From contig NZ_VDEZ01000004.1 in NCBI RefSeq assembly GCF_017922435.1, positions 186,001-250,000 on the forward strand: 64,000 bases of DNA, given 5' to 3'. The DNA is from Thalassospira sp. ER-Se-21-Dark (GTDB lineage Bacteria; Pseudomonadota; Alphaproteobacteria; Rhodospirillales; Thalassospiraceae). A program made the position numbers and the translations under genes. Below are positions 17,113-26,197 of the stretch, piece by piece (the stretch's first letter is position 1; every line of letters begins with the position of its first letter). The notes beneath the pieces are model-generated. The model made no database searches. It was not told the origin of the DNA and saw nothing but the letters and a program-made list of their open reading frames with translations.

Positions 17113-18264
17113 ATGGCATTGAAACAATCCCTTCGCGGTGCAATTTCACCCTTTATCGTGATGGACGTGATGCGCGCGGCCAATGCGCGCGAAAAGGAAG
17201 GCAAGGCTGTTTACCACCTTGAAGTCGGCCAACCCGGAACCCCGGCACCGCGCAAGGTGCGCGAAGCCGCTGCCAAGGCGCTCGAGTCCGATTTGATCGG
17301 CTATACCAACGCGATGGGCATTGATCCGCTGCGCGAAGCCATTGCGGGTCATTACAAAACCAAATTCGGCGTTTCGGTCGATCCGGCGCGGGTTTGTGTC
17401 GCCAGTGGCTCATCATCGATCTTTGTGCTGGCGTTTTTGGCGGCCTTTGATGCCGGTGATCGTGTTGCAATGGCAGCCCCTGGTTACCCCGCCTATCACA
17501 ACATCCTAAGCGCGCTGGGTATTGATACGATCAACCTGCCCGCCGGACCGGAAACCCATTATCAGCCGACGGTTCAGATGCTGCGTGATCTGGATGAACC
17601 GGTTGATGGTCTGATCGTTGCCAGCCCGTCCAACCCGGCGGGTAGCATGATCGATGTTGAAACCTACCGGGAACTGGTAACTTATTGCCGTGAAAACGGC
17701 ATTCGCCTGATCAGTGACGAGATCTATCAGGGCATTTCATTTGGCGATGTGGCCGAATGCACCGCGCTTGAATTCGGTGATGAAGCGATCGTCATCAACA
17801 GTTTCTCGAAATACTTTTCCATGACCGGATGGCGTCTGGGTTGGGCGATTGTCCCGCCCGATCTGATGCGCGCGGTGGAATGTCTGCAGCAGAACCTGTT
17901 TATCTCTGCCCCTGCATTGTCGCAGCTGGCCGCGGTGGCGGCCTTTCAGTGCGAGGACGAGCTACAAGCCAACATCGCGGCCTATGCGCGCAATCGTGAA
18001 ATCTTGCTTGATGGATTGCCCAAGGCGGGCTTCACCAAGTTCGCCCCGGCGGATGGTGCGTTTTACCTCTATGCCGATGTCCGCGACCTGACCAATGACA
18101 GCGAAGCGTTCTGCAAGCAGATGCTCGAAGAAACCGGCGTTGCGACGACACCGGGGACGGATTTCGACCGCATGCGCGGCAAGGGCTATGTCCGCTTCTC
18201 GTTCGCGCATAGCGAAGACACCATGATCGGTGCGGTCAAGGCGCTTCAGAACTGGAAACGCTGA
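17113..18264 (+). CDS. PLP-dependent aminotransferase, class I/II (aspartate aminotransferase family)
   Basis: A 383-residue fold-type I aminotransferase. PLP contacts visible are SGSSSIFVL (phosphate loop), the VASPSNPAGS block with its Asn, SDEIYQG with the Asp that pairs with the pyridine nitrogen, and NSFSKYFSMTGWRLGW with Lys233 forming the Schiff base. The C-terminal YVRFSFAHSED supplies the substrate carboxylate Arg. Substrate specificity cannot be read from the sequence. It is a lone gene with a terminator shared with convergent rne. Confidence 0.92.
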   Translation: MALKQSLRGAISPFIVMDVMRAANAREKEGKAVYHLEVGQPGTPAPRKVREAAAKALESDLIGYTNAMGIDPLREAIAGHYKTKFGVSVDPARVCVASGSSSIFVLAFLAAFDAGDRVAMAAPGYPAYHNILSALGIDTINLPAGPETHYQPTVQMLRDLDEPVDGLIVASPSNPAGSMIDVETYRELVTYCRENGIRLISDEIYQGISFGDVAECTALEFGDEAIVINSFSKYFSMTGWRLGWAIVPPDLMRAVECLQQNLFISAPALSQLAAVAAFQCEDELQANIAAYARNREILLDGLPKAGFTKFAPADGAFYLYADVRDLTNDSEAFCKQMLEETGVATTPGTDFDRMRGKGYVRFSFAHSEDTMIGAVKALQNWKR

Positions 18265-18284
18265 TCTTTCAGTAGATCACGACG

Positions 18285-18316
18285 AAAAAAGGGCTGCCCA
18301 TTGGGCAGCCCTTTTG
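18285..18316. terminator. Bidirectional terminator between the aminotransferase gene and rne
   Basis: AAAAGGGCTGCCC, a 3-base loop and GGGCAGCCCTTTT, with A/T runs on both sides of a 9-base GC stem. Confidence 0.9.
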
Positions 18317-18335
18317 TTTGTTCAGATGCCCGGTC

Positions 18336-21332
18336 TTAACGACCGAGGCTCCACCAGCCGCGTTTCTTCGGCTTCGGTTTTTCGTCTTTTGCCGGTGTCG
18401 GCTCAGCTTTCTCAGCCTTGGCAGGCTCGGCGGCTTTCGGCTCGGCCGGTTTTTCTACAGGCTTCTCGGCAGGTTTTTCTGTCGTTTTTTCGACCGGGGC
18501 TTCTGCCTTTGGCGTTTCTTTCTTCGGTGCCGGTGCGCTGACTTCTGCCGGGGCAGATGCCGGTGCGCTTGCGGCTTCCGGTTTTGCTTCCGCCTGGGTT
18601 TCAGGCTTTGCTTCCGGGGCCGGGCCCGACTGGATCGGGATGTTCTTCACATCACCACGATCTTCATCTCCATCAGTGCGATCAGAACGGCTGTTGCGAT
18701 CACGGCGATTGCGGCGGTTATCATTGCGATCACGACGCGGACGGGCCGGGGCCGGGGCAGTGGTACTGCGGGTACGACCGGCACGAACGCCGTCCTGATC
18801 AAAGCTGTCGGCATCCTGACCTTCACTGTCGGCGTCGATCACGGTGTTTTCATCGGTGCCGTCCGGTGCTTCGTGATCACGATTGCGGCGTGCCGCCGTC
18901 AGGGCCGGATCATCAGCCGGTGAACGGGTGCGGTTGCCATCAAAGTCCTGACGACGCGAACGACGGCGACCACCACGTTTGCCGCGACGGCGGCGCTTGC
19001 GATTGCTTTCGTCATCATCGTCATCATTATTGTTGCCATCTGCATTATCAGATGCGCCATCGCTGTCGTCTGATGCTTCCTGCGGCTGATCATTGTTGCG
19101 ATCATCGCGGTCATCATTGCGGCCACGGCGACGACGACGGCGACGACGGCGCTTGCCGCCCTGATCGTCGTCTTCGTTGCGTTCGATTTCGTCTTCTTCT
19201 TCTTCGAGATCAACGGGGTTTTCAATCGCGGTCAGCGACACACTGTCGGTATTAAGAACCGCAGAAACCTCTTCGACCTCATCACCTTTTTTCGCGCGTG
19301 TACGCTCGATACGGTGATCAGGTGAAATCAGGCTATCATCGCCAAAGATCATGACGCTGAAGCCATAACGGCTTTCGATCTCGCCAAGTGAGTCACGTTT
19401 GCGGTTCAGGATATAAAGCGCAACTTCACTGGCAACATGGACGGTCAGCGCACCGGAACGGCGACGCATGCCTTCTTCTTCGATCACGCGCAGCAGGTGA
19501 AGGGCTGCACTTTCAATCGAACGGACAAGGCCGACACCACGGCAGTGGGTGCAAACTTCAAATGCGCTTTCGACCAGCGACGGGCGCAGGCGCTGACGCG
19601 ACATTTCAAGCAGACCAAACGGGCTGATACGGCCGATCTGAAGACGTGCACGGTCGTTGCGCATCGCTTCCTTAAGCTTGCGCTCGACAGACGCCTGATT
19701 GCGGTGGTCTTCCATGTCGATAAAGTCGACAACGATCAGACCGGCAAGGTCACGCAGGCGCAGCTGGCGTGCGAGTTCTTCGGCCGCTTCAAGGTTGGTC
19801 TTGTAAGCGGTTTCTTCGATGTTGCGTTCACGGGTCGAACGGCCGGAGTTAACGTCAACCGCGACCAGTGCCTCGGTCGGGTTGATAACCAGATAACCAC
19901 CGGATTTAAGCTGTACGACCGGGTTGAGCATCGCATCAAGCTGGCTTTCCACCTGGAAACGGTGGAACAGCGGCACGCCCTGATCCTTGTAGGGCTGCAC
20001 GCGCTTGGCATGCGACGGCATCAGCATCTTCATGAAGTCTTTGGCAACCCGGTAACCATCGTCACCTTCCACCAGAACTTCATCAACATCACGTGCATAA
20101 AGGTCACGGATGGAACGCTTGATAAGGTCGGCTTCTTCGTAAATCAGGCACGGTGCCTGGCTCTGAAGGGTGGTTTCGCGGATACGATCCCACAGGCGCA
20201 TCAGATAATCGAAGTCGCGTTTGATTTCGGCTTTGGTCCGTTCGGAACCAGCGGTACGAACGATCACCGCCATGCCGTCCGGAATCTCAAGCTCGGCCAA
20301 AATGGATTTCAGGCGCTTGCGATCCTTGGCATTGGTGATCTTGCGCGAAATGCCGCCACCACGCGGGGTGTTTGGCATCAGAACACAATAACGGCCGGCC
20401 AGCGACAGGAAGGTCGAAAGAGCCGCACCCTTGTTGCCGCGTTCTTCCTTGACGACCTGAACCAGAATGATCTGGCGGCGTTTGATCACTTCCTGAATTT
20501 TGTAGCGTTTCTGAAGCTGACGGCTGTGTGATTCAACGAACTCGTCGCCATCGTCATCGCCACCCATATCCTCGATGTCTTCTTCAACATCGGCGGTCGC
20601 GTCAAGTGCGGTTACTTCGTTGGCGTCGTCATCGACATCAACTTCAAGCTCGGCGATTTCCGCAGACATGGCGGCATTGCCACCAGTCGGGGTATCGTCA
20701 CCGTCCGAACCGTTGTTGTCATTGCCGTCGGTGGATGCTTCTGCGTCCGTGCCAGATGCTTCGACATCATCGCTTTTCTTGCGACGATTGCGCGGGCGAC
20801 GGCGACGCGGCTTGGCTTCTTCTTCCTCGCCCGAACCGGCATTGTCGGTCGCGGCATCTGACGGGGCAGCGGCCTCGGTCGATGCGGCGGCGTCGGTGTT
20901 TTCTGCCTCTGGCGTGTCGGAGGCTTCGTCCTTGCTCTGGGCGCGCGGTTTGCGGCGCGAACGGGAACGCGACGGTTTCTTGTCTTTTTTCGGGCTGTCT
21001 TCGGTATCGCCGATATTGTCTTCGACGATTTCGGCGTCCTTGACCTGTGTGTTGCTCTGCTGGGCAAGAGCTTCACGGTCGGCAACCGGAATTTGATAAT
21101 AGTCGGAATGGATTTCGCTGAACGCAAGGAAACCATGACGGTTTCCGCCATAGTCAACAAAGGCCGCCTGAAGCGACGGTTCTACCCGCGTGACTTTCGC
21201 GAGATAGATATTACCCTTGATTTGCTTTTTTGTCGAAGTTTCGACGTCGTATTCTTCTAGGCGATTTCCGTGAATAACAACGACGCGGCTTTCTTCCGCG
21301 TGCGTTGCATCGATAAGCATACGTTTGACCAT
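18336..21332 (-). CDS. rne: Ribonuclease E
   Basis: A 998-residue RNase E/G endoribonuclease, the scaffold of the RNA degradosome. It starts MVKRMLIDATH, like E. coli RNase E. The S1 domain begins at about 36 (GNIYLAKVTRVEPSLQAAFV) and is interrupted by about 170 mostly acidic, Ser/Asp-rich residues (about 95-265) before resuming at YKIQEVIKRRQIILVQVVKEE. The DNase I-like catalytic part has VAVDVNSGRSTRERN and VVDFIDME with the metal-binding Asp residues, and the zinc link is CTHCRGVG. The C-terminal third is disordered: arginine-rich blocks (RRRRRRRRRGR, RGKRGGRRRSRR), acidic runs, and a Pro/Ala/Lys tail ending GWWSLGR. Such tails carry RNA- and partner-binding segments. It is divergent from amiC across 649 bases, where a long 5' UTR for autoregulation would fit. 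Confidence 0.96.
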   Translation of the reverse strand: MVKRMLIDATHAEESRVVVIHGNRLEEYDVETSTKKQIKGNIYLAKVTRVEPSLQAAFVDYGGNRHGFLAFSEIHSDYYQIPVADREALAQQSNTQVKDAEIVEDNIGDTEDSPKKDKKPSRSRSRRKPRAQSKDEASDTPEAENTDAAASTEAAAPSDAATDNAGSGEEEEAKPRRRRPRNRRKKSDDVEASGTDAEASTDGNDNNGSDGDDTPTGGNAAMSAEIAELEVDVDDDANEVTALDATADVEEDIEDMGGDDDGDEFVESHSRQLQKRYKIQEVIKRRQIILVQVVKEERGNKGAALSTFLSLAGRYCVLMPNTPRGGGISRKITNAKDRKRLKSILAELEIPDGMAVIVRTAGSERTKAEIKRDFDYLMRLWDRIRETTLQSQAPCLIYEEADLIKRSIRDLYARDVDEVLVEGDDGYRVAKDFMKMLMPSHAKRVQPYKDQGVPLFHRFQVESQLDAMLNPVVQLKSGGYLVINPTEALVAVDVNSGRSTRERNIEETAYKTNLEAAEELARQLRLRDLAGLIVVDFIDMEDHRNQASVERKLKEAMRNDRARLQIGRISPFGLLEMSRQRLRPSLVESAFEVCTHCRGVGLVRSIESAALHLLRVIEEEGMRRRSGALTVHVASEVALYILNRKRDSLGEIESRYGFSVMIFGDDSLISPDHRIERTRAKKGDEVEEVSAVLNTDSVSLTAIENPVDLEEEEDEIERNEDDDQGGKRRRRRRRRRGRNDDRDDRNNDQPQEASDDSDGASDNADGNNNDDDDDESNRKRRRRGKRGGRRRSRRQDFDGNRTRSPADDPALTAARRNRDHEAPDGTDENTVIDADSEGQDADSFDQDGVRAGRTRSTTAPAPARPRRDRNDNRRNRRDRNSRSDRTDGDEDRGDVKNIPIQSGPAPEAKPETQAEAKPEAASAPASAPAEVSAPAPKKETPKAEAPVEKTTEKPAEKPVEKPAEPKAAEPAKAEKAEPTPAKDEKPKPKKRGWWSLGR

Positions 21333-21907
21333 TCGGAACCTGTTCCTGGAGGCCCCGCCAGTTCAATGCTATGGGCGCAATTGCGCTGATATGCAAACAA
21401 ACCGGCGTGTCCGGAGGCGCCAACCATAAAGGTCGCGATATGTCCTGTATGTATCTGGGTCATCGCGTGTCGGCTGCTCTTCCGGTTGGACCTGGTTTTG
21501 GTGTTGAAACAAAAAGAATTAGATTGCGTGTCTTCGAGCGCGCCAAGACAGCCTTTTTAAGGAGGGCTCTATCGGGAGCGGGAATTGCCGCGTCACCGAG
21601 ACACCGACCGTAAGAACTGCACTCGTCGCGTCCTCAGCCTGGTGGCATTTTGGTTGCTTACCACAAAGCATAGGAATCTCGGGTGCAACATATCCCTTTT
21701 ATGCGTATGCTACAAACAGTTTTGTTGCGTGATGTGACGACTTTCTGACAGTAACGTGTAAAAACACACAGAAATCCGCGCGATTTTCCTTTGGATGATT
21801 TGGTTCGGGCAAATATATGAAAACACACTGTTTTTACAGTTTTGCCCCATGTCATGCCCATCGCGGAAAGTTGAAAGGTCTGTCATGCAAGTTCTGTTGT
21901 TGGTCAA
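21333..21907. other. Long divergent gap between rne and amiC; one sigma-54-like element
   Basis: No gene is supported here. On the plus strand TGGCATTTTGGTTGCTT (21643-21659) has GG and GC exactly 10 bases apart and matches most of the RpoN consensus, though no enhancer-like repeats or clear downstream RNA go with it. A small hairpin ACTGT-TTTT-ACAGT followed by TTTG lies near 21828-21845. The rne leader presumably occupies the left part. Confidence 0.3.
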
Positions 21908-21936
21908 TTGCCCGTTAACCAACGCATTGCTATAAG
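21908..21936 (+). promoter_or_regulatory. Candidate sigma-70 promoter of amiC
   Basis: TTGCCC (21908-21913), a 17-base spacer and TATAAG (21931-21936), 45 bases before the amiC start codon. Confidence 0.45.
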
Positions 21937-21981
21937 CGCTTAACAGATGCTCTTGCAGGGTAACAGGCGCTGAAACGACAG

Positions 21982-23265
21982 ATGTATTCACAGCACGCGA
22001 CTTCATTTTCCACGCCGAAAAACGCACCATCGCGATCGTTGCTGGTTAAAATTGCCAGAACGATGATGGTGGTGTTTGCGCTGTTGTGTACGTCCCAGAT
22101 CATCGTATCAGGTGCGTCAGCCCAAACGGCCAAGGTGCTTGGCGCGCGGCTCGGGGTTTATCCCGATTACACGCGCTTTGTGATCGATCTCGATCAGGAA
22201 GTCGACTTTACCTATTTCCTGCTACCCGATCCGTACCGCATCATCATTGATATGCCGGAAATTGACTGGAACGCCCCGCCGGGCAAGGTGACTTCGGGTG
22301 GTGGGCTTATTTCCGGTCTGCGGTATGGTTTGTTTAAGCCGGGCACGTTCCGTGTGGTTCTTGATGTTGCGCAACCATCGCTGGTTTCAAAGATTTTCTC
22401 GTTGCCGCCCGGTGGCGGTAAGCCCAACCGTCTGGTGGTTGATCTTAAACCGACACAGCGCGATGCGTTTCTGACCGCATCGCGCCAGAGCATGGAAGCC
22501 TATTCTGCGCGCAGCCGTAACGATACCAGTGCGACCGAACAAAGTGTCGATGTCGCGGTGCAATCGGGCCGGGGTGGCGAAGACAAGCCGCTGATCGCGA
22601 TTGATGCCGGGCATGGCGGGGTGGACCCGGGCGCGATCGGGGTTGGCAATGTCTATGAAAAGGACCTGACCCTTGCCGCTGCACGCCAACTGGCCGAAAC
22701 CCTAACCGCATCGGGCCGGTATCGCGTGCTGTTGACGCGTGACAAGGACGTGTTCCTTAAGTTGCGCCAACGTGTGGACATCGCACGCAAGGCCGGGGCT
22801 GATTTGTTCATATCCCTGCATGCGGATTCAATTGGTAATCCCAAGCATCGCGGCGCATCGGTCTATACCCTGTCTGAAAACGCATCGGACAAAGAGGCCG
22901 CAGCACTGGCATCCAAGGAAAACAAGGCCGACGTCATTGCCGGTATTGATCTTTCCGATGAAAACACGCTGGTGCAAAGCATTCTGATCGATCTTGCGCA
23001 ACGTGAAACCATGAACCTGTCGGCGACCCTTGCGGCCAACATGGTCAGTCAGCTTGCCCAAAGCATCGAACTGCAACGTCGCACGCATCGCTTTGCCGGT
23101 TTTGCGGTTCTGAAGGCACCGGATATTCCTTCGGCACTGTTTGAAATGGGATATCTTTCCAATGCGACCGACGCCAAGCTGTTGCAAAGTCCGGCTCATC
23201 GCAAAAAGATTGCCGATGCGGTCTTGCGGGCAATTGATATCTATTTCGAGAAACACAAATTCTAA
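21982..23265 (+). CDS. amiC: N-acetylmuramoyl-L-alanine amidase with AMIN domain
   Basis: Cleaves the amide between MurNAc and the stem peptide during septum splitting. The 427-residue protein has a signal peptide (about 24-48, ending SGASAQ), an AMIN domain (about 50-155; VYPDYTRFVIDL, YRIIIDMPE) for septal targeting, a linker (about 160-195), and an Amidase_3 catalytic domain. Zinc ligands are the His of IDAGHGGVDPG, the Glu of VYEKDL and the His of ISLHADS; the catalytic Glu is in ALFEMGYLSN. A regulatory-helix-like insert, SENASDKEAAALASKEN, resembles that which keeps EnvC/NlpD-dependent amidases off until activated. The next gene is PBP1A, so synthesis and hydrolysis of peptidoglycan are neighbours. 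Confidence 0.94.
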   Translation: MYSQHATSFSTPKNAPSRSLLVKIARTMMVVFALLCTSQIIVSGASAQTAKVLGARLGVYPDYTRFVIDLDQEVDFTYFLLPDPYRIIIDMPEIDWNAPPGKVTSGGGLISGLRYGLFKPGTFRVVLDVAQPSLVSKIFSLPPGGGKPNRLVVDLKPTQRDAFLTASRQSMEAYSARSRNDTSATEQSVDVAVQSGRGGEDKPLIAIDAGHGGVDPGAIGVGNVYEKDLTLAAARQLAETLTASGRYRVLLTRDKDVFLKLRQRVDIARKAGADLFISLHADSIGNPKHRGASVYTLSENASDKEAAALASKENKADVIAGIDLSDENTLVQSILIDLAQRETMNLSATLAANMVSQLAQSIELQRRTHRFAGFAVLKAPDIPSALFEMGYLSNATDAKLLQSPAHRKKIADAVLRAIDIYFEKHKF

Positions 23266-23523
23266 TAGTCGGGCATGATGCCGATGATTTCGCTGGGTCC
23301 GAAACGGGCAGCGAAGTCCTTATGCGCGCTGTGCCATGTATAAATGCTGTCTGGCGTGGCGGCTGTCACAACCTTGTCATTATTTTGCCGCTATAATGCG
23401 GATACATCCGTTTTTTCGGCACAGACAGGCGAAATGTCTGCCGGGACATTGCATTTCCGGTAAGAGTGCATGAATATGCGCCCCTACTGGATCAGGCCAA
23501 CAAAATGAAAAAGACCTGCTTAC

Positions 23524-25947
23524 ATGCGAATTTTACTTAGTATTTTCGGCTTTCTGTTCTTGATGGCGGTTGCGGGCGGCGCCGGTATGCTGGCGATCTT
23601 CTGGCACTTTGGCCAAGGACTCCCCGATTACACCCAGCTTGAAAATTACGAGCCCGAGGTCATGACACGTGTTCATGCATCCGACGGTGCGCTGATTGCC
23701 GAATATGCGCGTGAAAAGCGTGTTTTTGTGCCGATTTCGGCCATCCCGCCCAAGGTGGTTGATGCCTTTGTCGCAGCCGAGGACAAAAACTTCTTCTCCC
23801 ACCCGGGGATCGATTTTGCCTCCGTCTTGCGTGCGGCTGTGACCAACGTTGTCAATATCGGCACGGGCAAACGCCCGGTCGGTGCATCAACCATTACCCA
23901 GCAGGTCGCCAAGAACTTCCTTCTGACCAACGAAGTTTCCTATGAACGCAAGATCAAGGAAGCCATTCTGTCCTTCCGGATCGAGCGCGCCTTTTCCAAG
24001 GAACACATCCTCGAACTTTATCTGAACGAGATTTACCTTGGCAGTGGCAGCTATGGCGTGGCCGCCGCAGCCTTGCGTTACTTCGACAAGTCGCTTGATG
24101 AGCTTAATATCGAAGAAGCCGCCTATCTGGCCGCTCTGCCGAAGGCACCCTCGAACTATCACCCGGTCCGTAACCACGACGAAGCCAAGGCGCGTCGTAA
24201 CTGGGTGATCGGCCGGATGCTGGAAGAAAATTATATTACCGAGGCCGAAGCACAGGCGGCATGGTCGGCCCCGCTTCAGGGCAAAAGCCGTGAATCGGTT
24301 GATACCTATCAGGCTGATTTCTTTGCCGAGGAGGTCCGTCGCCAGCTGGTTGATCGTTACGGCGAAGGCATGCTGTATGACGGTGGCCTTTCTGTGCGTT
24401 CGACCGTGGTTCCGCGTTTGCAGGATATCGCCGACAAGGCGCTGTTTGACGGCTTGGTCGAATATGACCGCCGTCATGGCTGGCGCGGTCCGATCACCAA
24501 CATTGATCTGTCTGGAAACTGGCAGCAGGCCCTGCGCGAAGTCGAAACACCTGCTGATATCCCGTGGGATCGTGCGGTCGTCCTTGACACCGATGCCAAC
24601 GAGGCAAAACTGGGCCTGATGAATGGCGAGCAGGGCCGCATTCCGCTGCGCTTCCTGACATGGGCGCGCCCGTGGCAAAAGGGCCAGACATTGGGGGCGG
24701 TCGTTAACCGCCCGTCAGATGTCCTGAAACCCGGCGACGTCATTTACGTCAAACATTTCGCCGAACTTGATGGCGAAAAACTGCCGCCCAACACCTATGG
24801 CCTGCGTCAGATCCCGAACGTCAATGGTGGTCTGGTGGCGATGGATCCGCATACCGGCCGCGTACTGGCGATGTCGGGCGGTTTTTCGCACGATCTGTCG
24901 AAATTCAACCGTGCGACACAGGCTCGCCGTCAACCGGGTTCGGCCTTCAAGCCGTTTATTTATCTGGCTGCCCTGGACCAGGGCTTTACCCCGTCCACAT
25001 TGGTGCTTGATGCGCCGTTTGTGATTGATCAGGGGCCGGGGCTTGGTAAATGGAAACCGGGCAACTATAGCGGCCAGTTCTATGGTCCTTCGACCATGCG
25101 CCTTGGTATCGAAAAATCGCGAAACCTGATGACGGTGCGTCTGGCCCAGACCATCGGCATGCCGACGGTTGTCGATTATGCCGAACGGTTCGGTATTGTT
25201 GATGAAATGCCAGATGTCCTGTCGATGTCGCTTGGCGCGGCTGAAACGACGGTGATGCGTCTGACCGCGGCCTATGCCGAACTGGTCAATGGTGGCAAGA
25301 AAATCACGCCGACCCTGATTGACCGTATTCAGGATCGTCGCGGCAATGTGATTTACCGTCGTGACGAACGCGAATGCACCCTGTGTCAGGATGTGGAATT
25401 CCGCAATCAGATGCCGCCTGATCTGCCCGATACCCGTGAACAACTGACCGATCCGGCCAGTGCGTTCCAGATGGTCCACATCATGGAAGGCGTTATTTCG
25501 CGCGGTACAGGCCGGACAATCGCCGAACTTGGTTATCCGCTGGCTGGCAAAACCGGCACGACCAATGATTCACGTGATGCATGGTTTGTCGGCTTCTCGC
25601 CCGACCTTGCCGTTGGCGTTTATGTCGGCTTTGATGACAACCGATCCCTTGGTGACAAGGAGCAGGGCGCAAGTGCCGCTGCCCCGATCTGGAAGGAATT
25701 TATGCGCGGTGCACTTGAAGGCACCAAGGCCATTCCGTTCCGTACACCGCCGGGCATTCGCATGGTCCGTGTTGAGTCGCGTACCGGCCTTCCGGCTGGC
25801 CCGGGTGCTCAGGACGTGATCTGGGAGGCCTTCAAACCCGGCACCATCCCGGCATCAAATGACAATGTGATTGATGGCGGTTATACCGGATCTGGCAATT
25901 CGGATAACAGCGCAGGCGCTGTGTCCGGTCCGGGCGGCATTTACTAG
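23524..25947 (+). CDS. mrcA: Penicillin-binding protein 1A (bifunctional transglycosylase/transpeptidase)
   Basis: An 807-residue class A PBP that polymerises and cross-links peptidoglycan in the periplasm. An N-terminal membrane anchor (about 3-28) precedes the GT51 domain with catalytic Glu86 in AAEDKNFFSHPGID and GASTITQQVAKNFLL. A PBP1A-type OB region separates it from the transpeptidase, which has Ser473 in PGSAFKPF (SxxK), SRN in GIEKSRNLMTV (SxN) and K676TG in AGKTGTTND. The tail after about 775 is Gly/Ser/Asn-rich and disordered. The ATG at 23524 has a poor ribosome-binding site. A perfect -10 hexamer, TATAAT (23392-23397), lies 130 bases upstream, without a matching -35. Confidence 0.96.
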   Translation: MRILLSIFGFLFLMAVAGGAGMLAIFWHFGQGLPDYTQLENYEPEVMTRVHASDGALIAEYAREKRVFVPISAIPPKVVDAFVAAEDKNFFSHPGIDFASVLRAAVTNVVNIGTGKRPVGASTITQQVAKNFLLTNEVSYERKIKEAILSFRIERAFSKEHILELYLNEIYLGSGSYGVAAAALRYFDKSLDELNIEEAAYLAALPKAPSNYHPVRNHDEAKARRNWVIGRMLEENYITEAEAQAAWSAPLQGKSRESVDTYQADFFAEEVRRQLVDRYGEGMLYDGGLSVRSTVVPRLQDIADKALFDGLVEYDRRHGWRGPITNIDLSGNWQQALREVETPADIPWDRAVVLDTDANEAKLGLMNGEQGRIPLRFLTWARPWQKGQTLGAVVNRPSDVLKPGDVIYVKHFAELDGEKLPPNTYGLRQIPNVNGGLVAMDPHTGRVLAMSGGFSHDLSKFNRATQARRQPGSAFKPFIYLAALDQGFTPSTLVLDAPFVIDQGPGLGKWKPGNYSGQFYGPSTMRLGIEKSRNLMTVRLAQTIGMPTVVDYAERFGIVDEMPDVLSMSLGAAETTVMRLTAAYAELVNGGKKITPTLIDRIQDRRGNVIYRRDERECTLCQDVEFRNQMPPDLPDTREQLTDPASAFQMVHIMEGVISRGTGRTIAELGYPLAGKTGTTNDSRDAWFVGFSPDLAVGVYVGFDDNRSLGDKEQGASAAAPIWKEFMRGALEGTKAIPFRTPPGIRMVRVESRTGLPAGPGAQDVIWEAFKPGTIPASNDNVIDGGYTGSGNSDNSAGAVSGPGGIY

Positions 25948-25998
25948 GCCGCGTGACCACGATCATTTGGCGGCGAAATTCGCCGCTTAAATATCAAC

Positions 25999-26030
25999 AA
26001 AGCCGGATGTGATCAGCATCCGGCTTTGTT
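25999..26030 (+). terminator. Intrinsic terminator after mrcA
   Basis: AAAGCCGGATG, a 7-base loop and CATCCGGCTTT, then TGTTC. A second palindrome, GCGGCGAA-A-TTCGCCGC, lies just upstream near 25970-25986. Confidence 0.75.
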
Positions 26031-26125
26031 CGTTCAGGGATGTGTTCATCTGAAAGAATTTGTTTTCAAATCAGGCCTTTCGCGACGTTGTGCTGTCATC
26101 AAACAATGACAAAACGATCAAACGG

Positions 26126-26156
26126 GTGACATCGCACTGTCATTTGATTTTGTCAT
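26126..26156 (+). promoter_or_regulatory. Candidate Pho box upstream of phoD
   Basis: GTGACAT (26126-26132) and CTGTCAT (26137-26143) start 11 bases apart, the spacing of PhoB direct repeats. The second is a perfect match to CTGTCAT and the first has two mismatches. TTGTCAT follows at 26150-26156, and another CTGTCAT lies at 26093-26099. Position (55-70 bases before the phoD ATG) and function agree. Confidence 0.55.
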
Positions 26157-26197
26157 TCTCCTCAAGGTGATTTTCATACCTTGAAGAGGGTTTCGTT

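Noticed and set aside
18557-19255. Long open frames on the strand opposite rne
   Set aside because: They mirror the low-complexity Arg/Asp/Glu codons of rne (His/Cys/Ser-rich translations) and have no independent support.
23374-23397. Sigma-70 promoter TTGTCA/TATAAT for mrcA
   Set aside because: The hexamers are only 12 bases apart; the -10 may be real, but no proper -35 was found.
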